Source of the DNA: a bacterium | Lineage (GTDB): Bacteria; CAYTYR01; UBA6262 | Length of the DNA stretch: 64,000 nt | Assembly (NCBI GenBank): GCA_028712895.1 | Contig: JAQTPL010000003.1 | Location: forward strand, 1 to 64,000 | Direction of reading: 5' to 3' | Shown: piece after piece, positions 1-8,208 of the stretch | How the letters are laid out: every line of letters starts with the position of its first letter | Position numbering within the stretch: the first letter of the stretch is position 1 | Notes under the pieces: generated by a model | What the model saw: only the letters and a program-made list of their open reading frames with translations | What the model was told of the DNA's origin: nothing | The model's database searches: none | Program-made: the position numbers and the translations under genes

Positions 1-545
1 AAACCAATACCGAGGGTAAGCAAAATAATAGGGATCAATACTAGTGGAGCGAGTAGGACGGTTTTAGCGGGAACAATGCGGTATAACACGAATAACACAG
101 TGATCAGGATCAATTGGATGAAAAAGGAAATGAGCGGCTTGCCGATGCTGGTTAAAACCAATGATTTACGGGAAAAATTGATCCTGGTGATCATATCCCC
201 AGACGCGGTCAGGGAGTTTCCGCCTGAAGTCACACCGGTAGCAAATAATTGCCAGAAAGTCATGCCCAGCAGGGCATAGAGAGGGTAAGGGACGTTTATT
301 TCGCCGACATTGAAGATACCGGAACGGTTCAACATGGCAAATATCGCAACATTGATTATCGGCACGATAAAGATCCAAAGGAACCCGATCAGAGATTGTT
401 TGTGCATAGTCGCGAAATCGCGCTTGAAAAGCTGGAAGGTGAGCCACCTGTTTTTAACTATTTCAGAATATATTTCCGGTAAAATGGACCAGAATCCTTT
501 TTTTATAGAATTATCCGGTTCATAGGTAACAGTATTGTTATTCAT
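1..545 (-). CDS. ABC-2 type polysaccharide export permease (partial, 3' end outside window)
   Basis: About 181 N-terminal residues are present; the frame is open to the window edge. After a short cytoplasmic head (start MNNNTVTYEP) comes RDFATMHKQSLIGFLWIF, the amphipathic interface plus first membrane segment typical of Wzm/TagG/KpsM-type permeases. At least three further hydrophobic stretches follow (PLYALLGMTFWQLF; PLISFFIQLILITVLFVLY; VLLAPLVLIPIILL). The family moves lipid-linked or free polysaccharide across the inner membrane with a separate ATPase, which would lie beyond the window. It begins 14 nt after the GT4 gene, so it is probably in the same transcript. An AAGGA lies about 10 nt before the ATG. 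Family call is firm; the transported glycan is unknown. Confidence 0.85.
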   Translation of the reverse strand, partial: MNNNTVTYEPDNSIKKGFWSILPEIYSEIVKNRWLTFQLFKRDFATMHKQSLIGFLWIFIVPIINVAIFAMLNRSGIFNVGEINVPYPLYALLGMTFWQLFATGVTSGGNSLTASGDMITRINFSRKSLVLTSIGKPLISFFIQLILITVLFVLYRIVPAKTVLLAPLVLIPIILLTLGIG

Positions 546-559
546 AGGAGGTTTATCCT

Positions 560-1687
560 TTATTTTTGGAGTACTGATAAATATAAAGCTTCATAGCTAC
601 TGATCATTTGTTTCAGGCTAAACTTTTCTTGTACCCGGAAAAATCCTTTTTCACCCAAAGTTTTTTCCAAAACAGGATTATTAAGAATACTTAAAATTGC
701 GGCAGCTAAAGATTGGCTGTCAGCCAGCGGTACTAGGATGCCGGTTACTCCGTCAATTACTGCTTCCGGATTTCCACCAACATTGGTGGCAACCACTGGC
801 TTAGCCACAGCCATAGCTTCGATGATAGTATTGGAAAACCCTTCACTCAAGGAAGGGACTACAACAATATCTAATAAATGTATTATTCTTGAAATGTCTT
901 TCTGGAATTCCACGAATTTAATATTCTTACTGCTGGCTTTGGTTTCTAATGAAAGGTCATAGGGCCGGTCATTTATAGCCGCTTTACCTATTATCAGGAA
1001 CTGTATGTGTTGATTTTCCCTGGCAATAATATCCGCGGCTTCGATAAAATATTCAAGACCCTTGATCTTTCTGAAAGTCGCCAAGGTTCCTACCAATTTC
1101 TTGTTCTTATCTATCCCCAGCCGCGTTAATTCCTCAACCGTAAAAACATTTACATCCCTGGTCCGGGCAAAATCAACCCCGTTGTAAATAGTGACCATTT
1201 TACTGGCAGGGACCTTTTCTCTTTGAGCTATGATTTGGGCAACGGATTGAGATACGGTGACGATCTGGCGGAAATACTTATTTATGATCCTGTATATAAA
1301 AATATGGTGCTTTTTTAACTGGTAGCCCATATCCCGGCGGGAGGAAATAACAGCTTTAATGCCAGCCAACTTGCCTAACAATACCGCCAATATATCCGAA
1401 CCCTCATGGTAGCTGACAATAATATCAACATTTTCTTTTTTGACAAATTCAACCAGTTTAAAAAGGCTCTTTATCCCTTTGGGGCTGTAAATCCTTTTAA
1501 CATCCAGGTTTTCCGCGAATACGCCTAATTTGTTGAACTCAGCGAATTCTGGCCCAGCTTTTAAAACAAAGACATAGGGCTCGAATTTTTCTTTGTCAAT
1601 ATACTTAACAATGTCAAAAAGATTTCTTTCAGCGCCGCCAAAAGCATAGAATACATCTATTAGATATAATATCCTTATTTTTCCCAT
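560..1687 (-). CDS. Family 4 glycosyltransferase (GT-B fold)
   Basis: A 375-aa protein with the two Rossmann-like halves of GT4 enzymes. The N-terminal acceptor domain starts ILYLIDVFYAFGGAERNL (the GGAER loop is typical of the family). The C-terminal donor-binding domain has PSLSEGFSNTIIEA near residues 278-291, giving the E-x7-E pair (E282, E290), then GGNPEAV and a G-x-L-V-P nucleotide-sugar pocket. It should transfer a sugar from an NDP- or UDP-donor onto a growing surface glycan at the inner face of the membrane. It lies between a PorV-like barrel gene (12 nt upstream) and a polysaccharide export permease, consistent with an exopolysaccharide operon. Donor and acceptor cannot be read from sequence. 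Confidence 0.9.
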   Translation of the reverse strand: MGKIRILYLIDVFYAFGGAERNLFDIVKYIDKEKFEPYVFVLKAGPEFAEFNKLGVFAENLDVKRIYSPKGIKSLFKLVEFVKKENVDIIVSYHEGSDILAVLLGKLAGIKAVISSRRDMGYQLKKHHIFIYRIINKYFRQIVTVSQSVAQIIAQREKVPASKMVTIYNGVDFARTRDVNVFTVEELTRLGIDKNKKLVGTLATFRKIKGLEYFIEAADIIARENQHIQFLIIGKAAINDRPYDLSLETKASSKNIKFVEFQKDISRIIHLLDIVVVPSLSEGFSNTIIEAMAVAKPVVATNVGGNPEAVIDGVTGILVPLADSQSLAAAILSILNNPVLEKTLGEKGFFRVQEKFSLKQMISSYEALYLSVLQK

Positions 1688-1699
1688 CTTTACCCTTGC

Positions 1700-2686
1700 T
1701 TATTCAACGCCGATTTTCAATTGGAGGTCCACCCGGTGCTCAACACCCAAATCACCATGGGACAGATAAGCATAGTTGATCGCTAGTTCAGAAACCGGCA
1801 GAAAGGAAAAATCAAACTCATGCAGGTTTACACCTACTCCAGTAGTTAATCTGTTACCGAGATCATTCTTGGTATTATAGCCCAAGCGTAGTGCCAGGAT
1901 CTTGGTCACCCAGCATTCTCCGCCCAAAGCCCAATAATAGAAATCATGTAAAGGTTTATTCAGGTCAGCTACCAGAGTTAGACGGTTTCTAAACAAATTT
2001 ATGGCTCCGCCAAGCACATATACTCTGGGTAGAGGCTGGGTCTCTTTTTCCAAAGCTATCCCCGAGCCCATATTTTTGGCGGCGAATCCGATACTTAATC
2101 CATCCATCAACTTGTTGAACAGCAGACCGGCATCAAAACTATATCCCCTGGTTTTTATAGCGTAAATATCTTCATGAAACTCCTTGCCAGTTATCCCGAT
2201 ACTAAAATATTGATTAAAGGCTTTACCATACGATAAACTGATGACCCGGTCTTTGGCGCCAAATTCACCAGTGTCAACTCCGTTTATATCCCGGCCCATT
2301 ATCCGGCCATAGTCCACAAAAGTAAAGCCTCCAGCTAAAACACCCATATCTTCCACGTCTTTGGCATGAAACTCGGTCAAAGCATAAACCCAATTTATAT
2401 TGTTAGATATAACTTCGTCAAAATATTTGTTCTGGTTGAATTGCAGTTCATTCTTGTGTAAAAAGCCCAATCCAGCCGGGTTATAATCTATAGCATTGGC
2501 GTCATCGGACAGCGCGACAAAAGCCCCGCCCATTGCCGCAGGACGCGTGCCGGAACGAATTTCGAGGATCTGCGCTGTATTTGTGCCGGATTTTTTGTGG
2601 CTTTGTGCAAAAGCCGTTCGTAGTTGGTCGTTCGTCGTTAGTAGTATTAAGACGAATACCAAAATAAATTTAAATCGTAAATTCAT
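1700..2686 (-). CDS. PorV/PorQ-like outer-membrane beta-barrel protein
   Basis: A 328-aa protein with an N-terminal signal peptide ending near FAQS. It carries the hallmark of the PorV/PorQ (UPF0164) family: AQILEIRSGTRPAAMGGAF followed by ALSDDANAIDYNPAGL. The rest is alternating short beta strands expected of a FadL-like barrel, ending in a strand-like LQLKIGVE. PorV-type proteins are outer-membrane shuttles in the type IX system, but in candidate phyla they occur without a full T9SS, so the role here is open. Signal-peptide codons around 2614-2640 are built of the same short words found in neighbouring intergenic DNA. A good SD (AAAGGAG) precedes the ATG. Confidence 0.8.
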   Translation of the reverse strand: MNLRFKFILVFVLILLTTNDQLRTAFAQSHKKSGTNTAQILEIRSGTRPAAMGGAFVALSDDANAIDYNPAGLGFLHKNELQFNQNKYFDEVISNNINWVYALTEFHAKDVEDMGVLAGGFTFVDYGRIMGRDINGVDTGEFGAKDRVISLSYGKAFNQYFSIGITGKEFHEDIYAIKTRGYSFDAGLLFNKLMDGLSIGFAAKNMGSGIALEKETQPLPRVYVLGGAINLFRNRLTLVADLNKPLHDFYYWALGGECWVTKILALRLGYNTKNDLGNRLTTGVGVNLHEFDFSFLPVSELAINYAYLSHGDLGVEHRVDLQLKIGVE

Positions 2687-2698
2687 AATAATTCTCCT

Positions 2699-3047
2699 TT
2701 ATTTTTTGATGGAATTGATAAGCCCGTTTAACATTTTGTTTATACGATCAGCTTTTACGAGTAATAAATCGTATCCTTTCGTGTTTATATACTCTAAATT
2801 CAAAGATACATCTAATAGAGCAACTACTTCGTATGAAGAACCTCTAGCTATTCGTAAAAACTGGGTAAAATCTTTCGGGTGATATCTGCCGCAGCCTTCG
2901 GCTATATTAGCTGTGATTGAGATAGCTGCGGTCGATCAGTCCGAATTTTTCATCTCTTGGATAATTTTTTGCTACTTGATAAATTTCTTTTATATATTCT
3001 TGGCTTATTTTATATACATCTAGTTGCTGAAAATTAGGCAAAATCAT
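2699..3047 (-). pseudogene. Frameshifted four-helix-bundle protein (S23-like family)
   Basis: Reading minus from the ATG at 3047 gives MILPNFQQLDVYKISQEY...VAKNYPRDEKFGLIDRS, the start of the 23S-intervening-sequence/four-helix-bundle family (TIGR02436 type). A stop then follows in frame. The family continues in another frame: AAISITANIAEGCGRYHPKDF, then FLRIARGSSYEVVALL and NKMLNGLINSIKK, ending at 2699. Against the usual LTDQIRRAA segment, about 11 nt seem missing near 2925-2932, which explains the frameshift. Unless this is an assembly error, the gene is dead. The function of the family is not established. Confidence 0.75.
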
Positions 3048-3083
3048 CTCCTCTTTGTATTTACGATGAACTACGAACGGTTT

Positions 3084-3428
3084 CTATTTAATAAGCTTCG
3101 TTATCTTTTTTATAGACAATTTTAAGGCAGGTATATCTTCTTCAGCCACTTTCCACAGTATTTCCTTATCAATTCCAAAATACTCGTGAATCAGTTTATC
3201 ACGCATTCCGGCCATTTTCTTCCAGGGAATATCAGTATATTTATCTCTAAATGCTTTTGGCAGTTTTTTTGTTGCTTCACCTATTATTTCAACGCTTCTT
3301 ACTACGGCGTTTATGGTTTTCTTATCTTTACTGAACTTAACATAATCCATGCCAGTAATAAACTTTTCTATATCATGAATAGATTCTATAATATCCTTAA
3401 TATAATCCCGGAAATCTCTTTTAATCAT
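3084..3428 (-). CDS. hepT: HepT-like HEPN ribonuclease toxin (DUF86)
   Basis: A 114-aa all-helical protein matching HepT/DUF86 toxins. It has the HEPN catalytic motif R-x4-H-x-Y as R76-DKLI-H81-E-Y83, preceded by IPWKKMAGM, a typical family sequence. HepT proteins cleave RNA and are silenced when the partner MntA adenylylates the motif tyrosine. The start overlaps the end of the nucleotidyltransferase gene by 4 nt (ATGA), the usual arrangement of this toxin-antitoxin type. All catalytic residues are present, so it is probably functional. Confidence 0.85.
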   Translation of the reverse strand: MIKRDFRDYIKDIIESIHDIEKFITGMDYVKFSKDKKTINAVVRSVEIIGEATKKLPKAFRDKYTDIPWKKMAGMRDKLIHEYFGIDKEILWKVAEEDIPALKLSIKKITKLIK

Positions 3429-3718
3429 ATATATTTGACCTCCTTGAGGATATATTTACTAATATAAGGCCTTAAAGCTTTTTTTGAGACTAGATCTATT
3501 TTAACCTGCAATTTATTATGTAAATGGTCTTCTAAATCCATAAATTTAAACAAACTGATAGGCTCCGCGAACTCAACGAGTATATCAAGATCACTTTTGC
3601 TTTTGGCTTCACCTCTAATATATGAGCCAAATATTCCGATTTTATTTACTTTATAGTCTCTTTTTAGCTGCTTCTTATCATGCATTAGAATTTCTTTTAT
3701 TTTTTGTAGCTTTGTCAT
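3425..3718 (-). CDS. mntA: MntA-like minimal nucleotidyltransferase antitoxin
   Basis: A 97-aa nucleotidyltransferase of the MNT family. The GS-x10-D-x-D motif is intact: G31-S32, then D43 and D45 (IFGSYIRGE ... SDLDILVEF). A third acidic residue is in KIDLV. In the characterised HepT/MntA pairs (also called type VII toxin-antitoxin) this enzyme transfers AMP to the toxin. It lies directly upstream of, and overlaps, the HEPN gene. Similar pairs are common in accessory DNA and may serve plasmid-type stabilisation or phage defence; which applies here cannot be told. Confidence 0.85.
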   Translation of the reverse strand: MTKLQKIKEILMHDKKQLKRDYKVNKIGIFGSYIRGEAKSKSDLDILVEFAEPISLFKFMDLEDHLHNKLQVKIDLVSKKALRPYISKYILKEVKYI

Positions 3719-3771
3719 ACTTCATTCCTTTTGCATCTCGATTATTTAGTCTACTTATAAGTGCTTTCGAC

Positions 3772-3803
3772 TAACCACGAACCATTAACCACGAACGGTT
3801 ATA
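3772..3803. repeat. Short word-like repeat (ACGAAC/ACCACGAAC units)
   Basis: The interval contains 'ctaaccacgaacc' and 'taaccacgaacgg' in tandem. The same ACGAACGG word appears at 3064-3082, and in reverse orientation inside signal-peptide codons at 2614-2640 and 4100-4130. It belongs to the word-like repeat class discussed in the findings. No coding function seen. Confidence 0.5.
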
Positions 3804-4163
3804 TTATCTAATTACCGCTAATTTGCCTTTAAATTTTTGGCCAGCGGGATTCGTGATCAGATATAAATATATTGCACTGCCGACTTTCTCCCCGCTGTCA
3901 TTGGTCAGATCCCAAGTTGCAATGCCATTGGTGTCATTAGCTTCTATCTCTTTCACTAGGCTACTGTTTATTTTGAATATTTTAATGGTAACATTACTGG
4001 TTAAATTATTAAAGGTAACTTGATCATTTCCTATTGCAGTGCGCACCGGGTTTGGATAGGTAATGACATCGTTCAGATCGGTGCGAAGATCGCAGAATAC
4101 CGTTCGTGGTTGACCGATCATCGTTAGTAGTAAAAACATTGCAAAAACAATTAATTTATTCAT
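3804..4163 (-). CDS. Small secreted protein made almost only of an FlgD-like/T9SS-type C-terminal sorting domain
   Basis: A 119-aa protein with a signal peptide (residues 1-24, ...TVFC). The rest is an FlgD-like Ig module of the kind used as a C-terminal sorting tag: it opens with DVITYPNPVRTA, continues VTIKIFKINSSLVKEI, then GIATWDLTNDSGEKVGSAIYLY, and ends FKGKLAVIR. The end resembles the tail of the S8 protease in this window (TGKLAIIK). There is no passenger domain, so it is either a remnant of a larger surface protein or a free-standing tag or inhibitor. It lies downstream of the BY-kinase/Wzz genes on the same strand. Confidence 0.7.
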   Translation of the reverse strand: MNKLIVFAMFLLLTMIGQPRTVFCDLRTDLNDVITYPNPVRTAIGNDQVTFNNLTSNVTIKIFKINSSLVKEIEANDTNGIATWDLTNDSGEKVGSAIYLYLITNPAGQKFKGKLAVIR

Positions 4164-4201
4164 TTTGTTCTCCTTTGGATTTTAATCTTTAATATTCGTT
4201 C

Positions 4202-4957
4202 TTAAACGTAACGGTAATAGTAGCTTGGGATATAGTATTCCACATTGGTTAAGACATAGCCGAGAATATTGCACCCGGCTTGCGTTAAGAGAAGTTCTGA
4301 TTGATGTATTACTTCTCTTTTGGTCCGTCCGGCCTGAGCTACGATCAGCACTCCATCTACGCTAGCGCCTAGGACCGCAGCATCGGTCAGGGGGATAATG
4401 GGCGGCGTATCTATGATGATAAAGTCATACTTTTGCTCCATTTCCCAAAGAAAATCTATCATTTTCTTTGAGCCTAGCAGTTCACTGGGACTTTCCGGCA
4501 CAAAGCCACAGGTCACAATATCCAATCCATTAATCGGGCTTTTCCTGACGATATCGTTTTCGGTTGCTTCCCCTTCCAAATAATTGGAGAGCCCTTTTAG
4601 ATTTCCTAAGCCGAACAGTTCATGAACCCGGCCTTTTCTTAGGTCAGCGTCTATGAGCAGGATTTTCTTATCCAGCTCATAGGTCATGGCTACAGCCAAA
4701 TTGACAGAGGTTGTACTTTTGCCTTCATTATGAATAGAGCTGGTCATAATAATGCATTTCACCGGGTTTTCTTTGTTTATTCTCTTAATATTGGTCCTTA
4801 AAGTACGATACTGTTCCGCTACTACCCCCTTCGGCTGATAATAAGTAACAATATTGTTGTCTATGCCTAAGGCAGAGTTAGGAACTATTACTTTTTCGTT
4901 TGCTGTTACTTTAACTTTACTTAAGCTTATTCTATCGGTATTATTGTTTTTTTCCAT
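4202..4957 (-). CDS. Bacterial tyrosine kinase (BY-kinase) of the polysaccharide co-polymerase system, CpsD/CapB type
   Basis: A 251-aa cytoplasmic kinase. EQYRTLRTNIKR is the family start. The Walker A-like loop is SSIHNEGKSTT (residues about 72-82), Walker A' is LLIDADLRKGRVHELFG, and Walker B is FIIIDTPPIIPLTDAA. The C-terminus carries a tyrosine cluster of six Tyr in the last twelve residues (EYYIPSYYYRYV), the autophosphorylation tail that controls chain length through the Wzz partner. It starts 1 nt after the Wzz gene, so kinase and activator are separate proteins, as in Firmicutes, rather than fused as in Wzc. There is a short unusual head before EQYRTL (residues 1-46). Confidence 0.9.
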   Translation of the reverse strand: MEKNNNTDRISLSKVKVTANEKVIVPNSALGIDNNIVTYYQPKGVVAEQYRTLRTNIKRINKENPVKCIIMTSSIHNEGKSTTSVNLAVAMTYELDKKILLIDADLRKGRVHELFGLGNLKGLSNYLEGEATENDIVRKSPINGLDIVTCGFVPESPSELLGSKKMIDFLWEMEQKYDFIIIDTPPIIPLTDAAVLGASVDGVLIVAQAGRTKREVIHQSELLLTQAGCNILGYVLTNVEYYIPSYYYRYV

Positions 4958-4958
4958 T

Positions 4959-6332
4959 TTAACCTCTTATCATTCTTGTGACTTTTTTTGCTGCATCTTC
5001 ATCCAGTTCTATTTTAGAGATGGCACCTAGTAACGGTTTTTTAAAAAAGGCTTTGGCATCTTCCACATTACGGAGGGAATGATCCATTGATTCAGCAGTG
5101 TAAATGCCGGCAAAACCCAAACTCAAACCCATCACCATGCTGATCAACATCATTTTCATAATATCAGGCTTATAAGGTTTGACCGGCATCCTGGCCGGGT
5201 CAATGATCTTGAATTTAGTCCCCTTATCCACATTTTCCAGTTGTTGGGAAATACGGGCGCTTTCCAAAGTGGATAACAGATTAGTATATAAATTTTCATT
5301 TACTTTGGCATCCCGGTCCAAAGCTGCCAATTCTGAATCACTTACTCCTGCTAATTTATATTTACTGGTCTTGGTTTTTATATCTTCCTGCCTCTGCAGC
5401 AGGCTCAATCTTCTCAGCTCCAGTCTTTTTAGTTGCTGATCAAGATCAGCGTAGATTGGATTGGCTGAAGATTTTTCTTCCACATTAATGGTCTTGCTCT
5501 TTTCTTCTTCCTGGGCCATTTTATCTCTTGTTTTGGCAATTTCCCGGCGCAATTCTTTCACCATTGGATGGTTTTCAGTAGAATCTATCAATAGCTTGCT
5601 TAATTGTTGCTCCAGATCGGCGATATGGTCATTTAACTGCTTGATCAATGGGTTTTGTTCTCTCTTGACTTCAGAGATGACCACCTTTTCCTGTTTGGCC
5701 AATTGTTCTTGCACTTGTTGCTTTTGGTTGTCGATAGATTCTATCTCTGCCTTTACTTTGAGCTGGGTGAGATCTTTTTCAGAAGACTCCAAACGGGTAC
5801 GATAGACATCCAGCTGACTGCGGATAAAATCAATAGCTTTAACTGCTTCTTCATTCTTAATTTCCGTTGACTCGTTGATGAAACTATTAGTCAAATAATC
5901 CACTACCTGTTTGGACAGGTAAGGATCCTTGTCTTCATAGGAAATTTTGATCAAATCCTGTTCATACATTGAAATTTCCACTTTCTGTCTTAATCCCATA
6001 ACATAATTTTCAAAATCCAACGGTGTTTTAATTGCTAAATTCATTTTAAGATCTGCAACCATATTAACTATACGCGGCCAGCTTAAAATACGCGCTCTCA
6101 TGGTTCTGAGCCGTTCCCCATACTTTGTGGTCACTGCCATTTTATCCATCAAAGGATTAAGCATCCCTTCGGACTGGATAGAGATCAATGAGGATGCCTG
6201 ATAGACTTTAGGTGCGAAAATCACATAGAGGAATCCCCATATAACAGATATTAAGAATAACATGATAAATATCCACTTACGTCTAAAAAAGATCATCACA
6301 TAATCGCGTAAATTCATTGGTGTCTGTTGCAT
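4959..6332 (-). CDS. Wzz/GumC-type polysaccharide chain-length determinant
   Basis: A 457-aa inner-membrane protein. The Wzz N-terminus is NLRDYVMIFFRRKW followed by a transmembrane segment (residues about 18-38) and the KVYQASSLI strand. A long periplasmic coiled-coil follows (about 170-330, rich in Q/K/E/L), then a GNVR-like region and a second membrane segment near 405-425, preceded by the Pro-rich PARMPVKPYKP. It ends in a short cytoplasmic tail (ARNVEDAKAFF-like, IRG) that would activate the kinase encoded next. It belongs with the Wza-type exporter upstream and the BY-kinase downstream; together they form the envelope-spanning export path for the polysaccharide. Confidence 0.9.
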   Translation of the reverse strand: MQQTPMNLRDYVMIFFRRKWIFIMLFLISVIWGFLYVIFAPKVYQASSLISIQSEGMLNPLMDKMAVTTKYGERLRTMRARILSWPRIVNMVADLKMNLAIKTPLDFENYVMGLRQKVEISMYEQDLIKISYEDKDPYLSKQVVDYLTNSFINESTEIKNEEAVKAIDFIRSQLDVYRTRLESSEKDLTQLKVKAEIESIDNQKQQVQEQLAKQEKVVISEVKREQNPLIKQLNDHIADLEQQLSKLLIDSTENHPMVKELRREIAKTRDKMAQEEEKSKTINVEEKSSANPIYADLDQQLKRLELRRLSLLQRQEDIKTKTSKYKLAGVSDSELAALDRDAKVNENLYTNLLSTLESARISQQLENVDKGTKFKIIDPARMPVKPYKPDIMKMMLISMVMGLSLGFAGIYTAESMDHSLRNVEDAKAFFKKPLLGAISKIELDEDAAKKVTRMIRG

Positions 6333-6354
6333 AGCTTCTCCTTTTTATTAGCTA

Positions 6355-7983
6355 CTAATTTGTGGTATCTACCGATTCTGTTGCAGTCTCTAATAAAGGC
6401 TTAGTTGTAGACAACGGGGTAACTACACTTCTGGCCTTAAAGAAGGGATCAAGCAAATAGCTTAAAGAATAGGACAGTTTCCCTAATATTGTGGCCGGGA
6501 CATAAACCACGTCATCCGGAGTTAGTAATACATTATTAGCCAATTTGCCCAGATATAAAATATTGTAAAGATTGACTACACGGTAGGTAGGCTTTAAAGT
6601 ACTAGGCTTTATAATATAGACCCGCCAGGTAGCAGCCAATCCAGTAGGGAAGCCCGCGGCTGCAATAGCATCCCGCAAGGAAATAAAGTCACCCTGAATA
6701 GGGTATTTCCCAGGGCTACGCACTTCGCCTAATACATAGATAATATTACTCCTATACTTTATTGTGGTGACAAGTACCACTGCGTCCTGTACATATTTAT
6801 TTATTTCCTGTCTCAGTTTTTCGGTCATTTCTTTCTTCGTCAATCCTTCTAATTCTATTTCCCCGATCAACTGTATCATAATCTTGCCGTAAGGATCGAT
6901 GGTGAATGTACCGCTGAATTCATCGTGGTTACGGGTGATGATCTGGATAACATCATCCGGGCCAAAACGATAAGGAGTCACCCTGGTCTCTTTGACCGGT
7001 TCTTCAATAGGAGTTGGCTCTGTTCTCCTGGTGAATCTGAGGGAGATCATATGCAGGCGGTCATTCAAGTCCTTATTATAGCTATAGACAAAAGAATAAT
7101 CTATACCGATTGAATAATTAGCAGCTTTGATCGCGGCCAGGGAAATACCGACACTGGCCTCATCGGAATTTACTCCGCTCCGCAGGGCCAACTGGTTATC
7201 AAAACAGGATACTTCTGCGCCAAGATTGGTTTCCCAGTCATTATTTTTCCTGACCAGGTCCAAAGCCGGCGTGATCCGGTTGATGCCAAAGAAACTCAGC
7301 AGATCATTTTCGTTAATATTAAAGGAAGTCCCGATCCTGGTTTGCGCCGGGAGCCGGGGAGAATCATCCGTCAAACGCAGGGGGGGGCGATTCAGGTTGA
7401 GGACAGCGATGCCAAGATTAAAATCCCTCGTGACTTCGTAGCAAGCGCCAATATCCAACCCGAAGGCGCTTTTAGTACTTGAGCTGTCACTGAGAGAGTC
7501 GAACAAGTCATTGCCAGATTTATATGTTGAATGGAATAATCCCTTCAGGTTGGTACCAAGATACAGGTCATTGATGGATGGGATGAACTGGTTTAACTTG
7601 CCAGACAGGTTAAGAAGAATGGTATTTTCCTGGTAGCTATTCTTTACCCAGTACCTGTTCCAGCCTAATCCCCAGGCAAATTCCCTCTGATACGGAAAGA
7701 CATAAACAAGGGATTGAGCGGTATAAGACGGTTTGTTTTCCTTGTTAATATAAGGAAATAAAATATTGTACCTACCCTGTGACAACTCCAGCATGCTTGT
7801 GCCGGCCGGGTTAAACCAGATAGTCGATGGATCATATGCCAGCCCAGTAAAGGCATTGCCCATCCCGGCGCTGCGTGCTGACCAGTGATCCTGTGTGAAA
7901 GGCTCGGCATAAAGACAGATAGCAGATAGCAGATGGCAGATGGCAGTTAAAGCAATAATAAGGAAAAAGATTCTTTTTTTCAT
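6355..7983 (-). CDS. Fusion of a PorV/FadL-like outer-membrane barrel with a Wza-type polysaccharide export protein
   Basis: A 542-aa protein. Residues 1-27 are a signal peptide. Residues about 30-320 look like a PorV/FadL-type barrel: WSARSAGMGNAFTGLAYDPSTIWFNPAG, many amphipathic strands, then SIGIDYSFVYSY and HMISLRFTRR. After a linker with EPTPIEEPVKE, the Poly_export domain begins near residue 335 (YRFGPDDVIQII) and contains IDPYGKIMIQLIGEIEL. An SLBB-like domain follows (IIYVLGEVRSPGKYPI; LRDAIAAAGFP), then TPDDVVYVPA. Wza normally forms its pore with a C-terminal helix; here the chain brings its own barrel. It heads the Wzz/BY-kinase operon. The fusion is a single uninterrupted frame. 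Confidence 0.85.
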   Translation of the reverse strand: MKKRIFFLIIALTAICHLLSAICLYAEPFTQDHWSARSAGMGNAFTGLAYDPSTIWFNPAGTSMLELSQGRYNILFPYINKENKPSYTAQSLVYVFPYQREFAWGLGWNRYWVKNSYQENTILLNLSGKLNQFIPSINDLYLGTNLKGLFHSTYKSGNDLFDSLSDSSSTKSAFGLDIGACYEVTRDFNLGIAVLNLNRPPLRLTDDSPRLPAQTRIGTSFNINENDLLSFFGINRITPALDLVRKNNDWETNLGAEVSCFDNQLALRSGVNSDEASVGISLAAIKAANYSIGIDYSFVYSYNKDLNDRLHMISLRFTRRTEPTPIEEPVKETRVTPYRFGPDDVIQIITRNHDEFSGTFTIDPYGKIMIQLIGEIELEGLTKKEMTEKLRQEINKYVQDAVVLVTTIKYRSNIIYVLGEVRSPGKYPIQGDFISLRDAIAAAGFPTGLAATWRVYIIKPSTLKPTYRVVNLYNILYLGKLANNVLLTPDDVVYVPATILGKLSYSLSYLLDPFFKARSVVTPLSTTKPLLETATESVDTTN

Positions 7984-8008
7984 TTTGTGTCCTTTGCTAT
8001 TTTTTATT

Positions 8009-8185
8009 TTATCTTTCTTTGGTGATGTAAGCTTCGATCCTATTGATGTCGTCTTCGGTGTAAATGCGATAGTTACGGTAGTCCCGTTTAACGCGTAGGC
8101 TCAGCCGTTTTTCCCATCTTTTGAGAGTGTTAGGATGGCAATGCAGTCTTTGGCATACTTGACATACAGTCAAATGACCATTCAT
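8009..8185 (-). CDS. Small MerR-like helix-turn-helix protein (58 aa)
   Basis: Read directly from the minus strand: ATG at 8185, stop at 8009-8011, with GGAGG ten nt upstream (8196-8200). The protein begins MNGHLTVCQVCQRLHCHPNT, then LKRWEKRLSLRVKRDYRNYR and IYTEDDINRIEAY. It has the winged-helix layout of MerR/excisionase DNA-binding domains (helix-turn-helix, K-R-W, then R-x-Y-x-x-E/D-D-I). There is no effector domain. It lies 25 nt before the Wza-fusion gene and is preceded by a 52-bp element shared with the next upstream gene, so it may regulate itself and the polysaccharide operon. That role is inferred from position only. Confidence 0.8.
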   Translation of the reverse strand: MNGHLTVCQVCQRLHCHPNTLKRWEKRLSLRVKRDYRNYRIYTEDDINRIEAYITKER

Positions 8186-8208
8186 ACTAAAGTAACCTCC
8201 GATTTATT

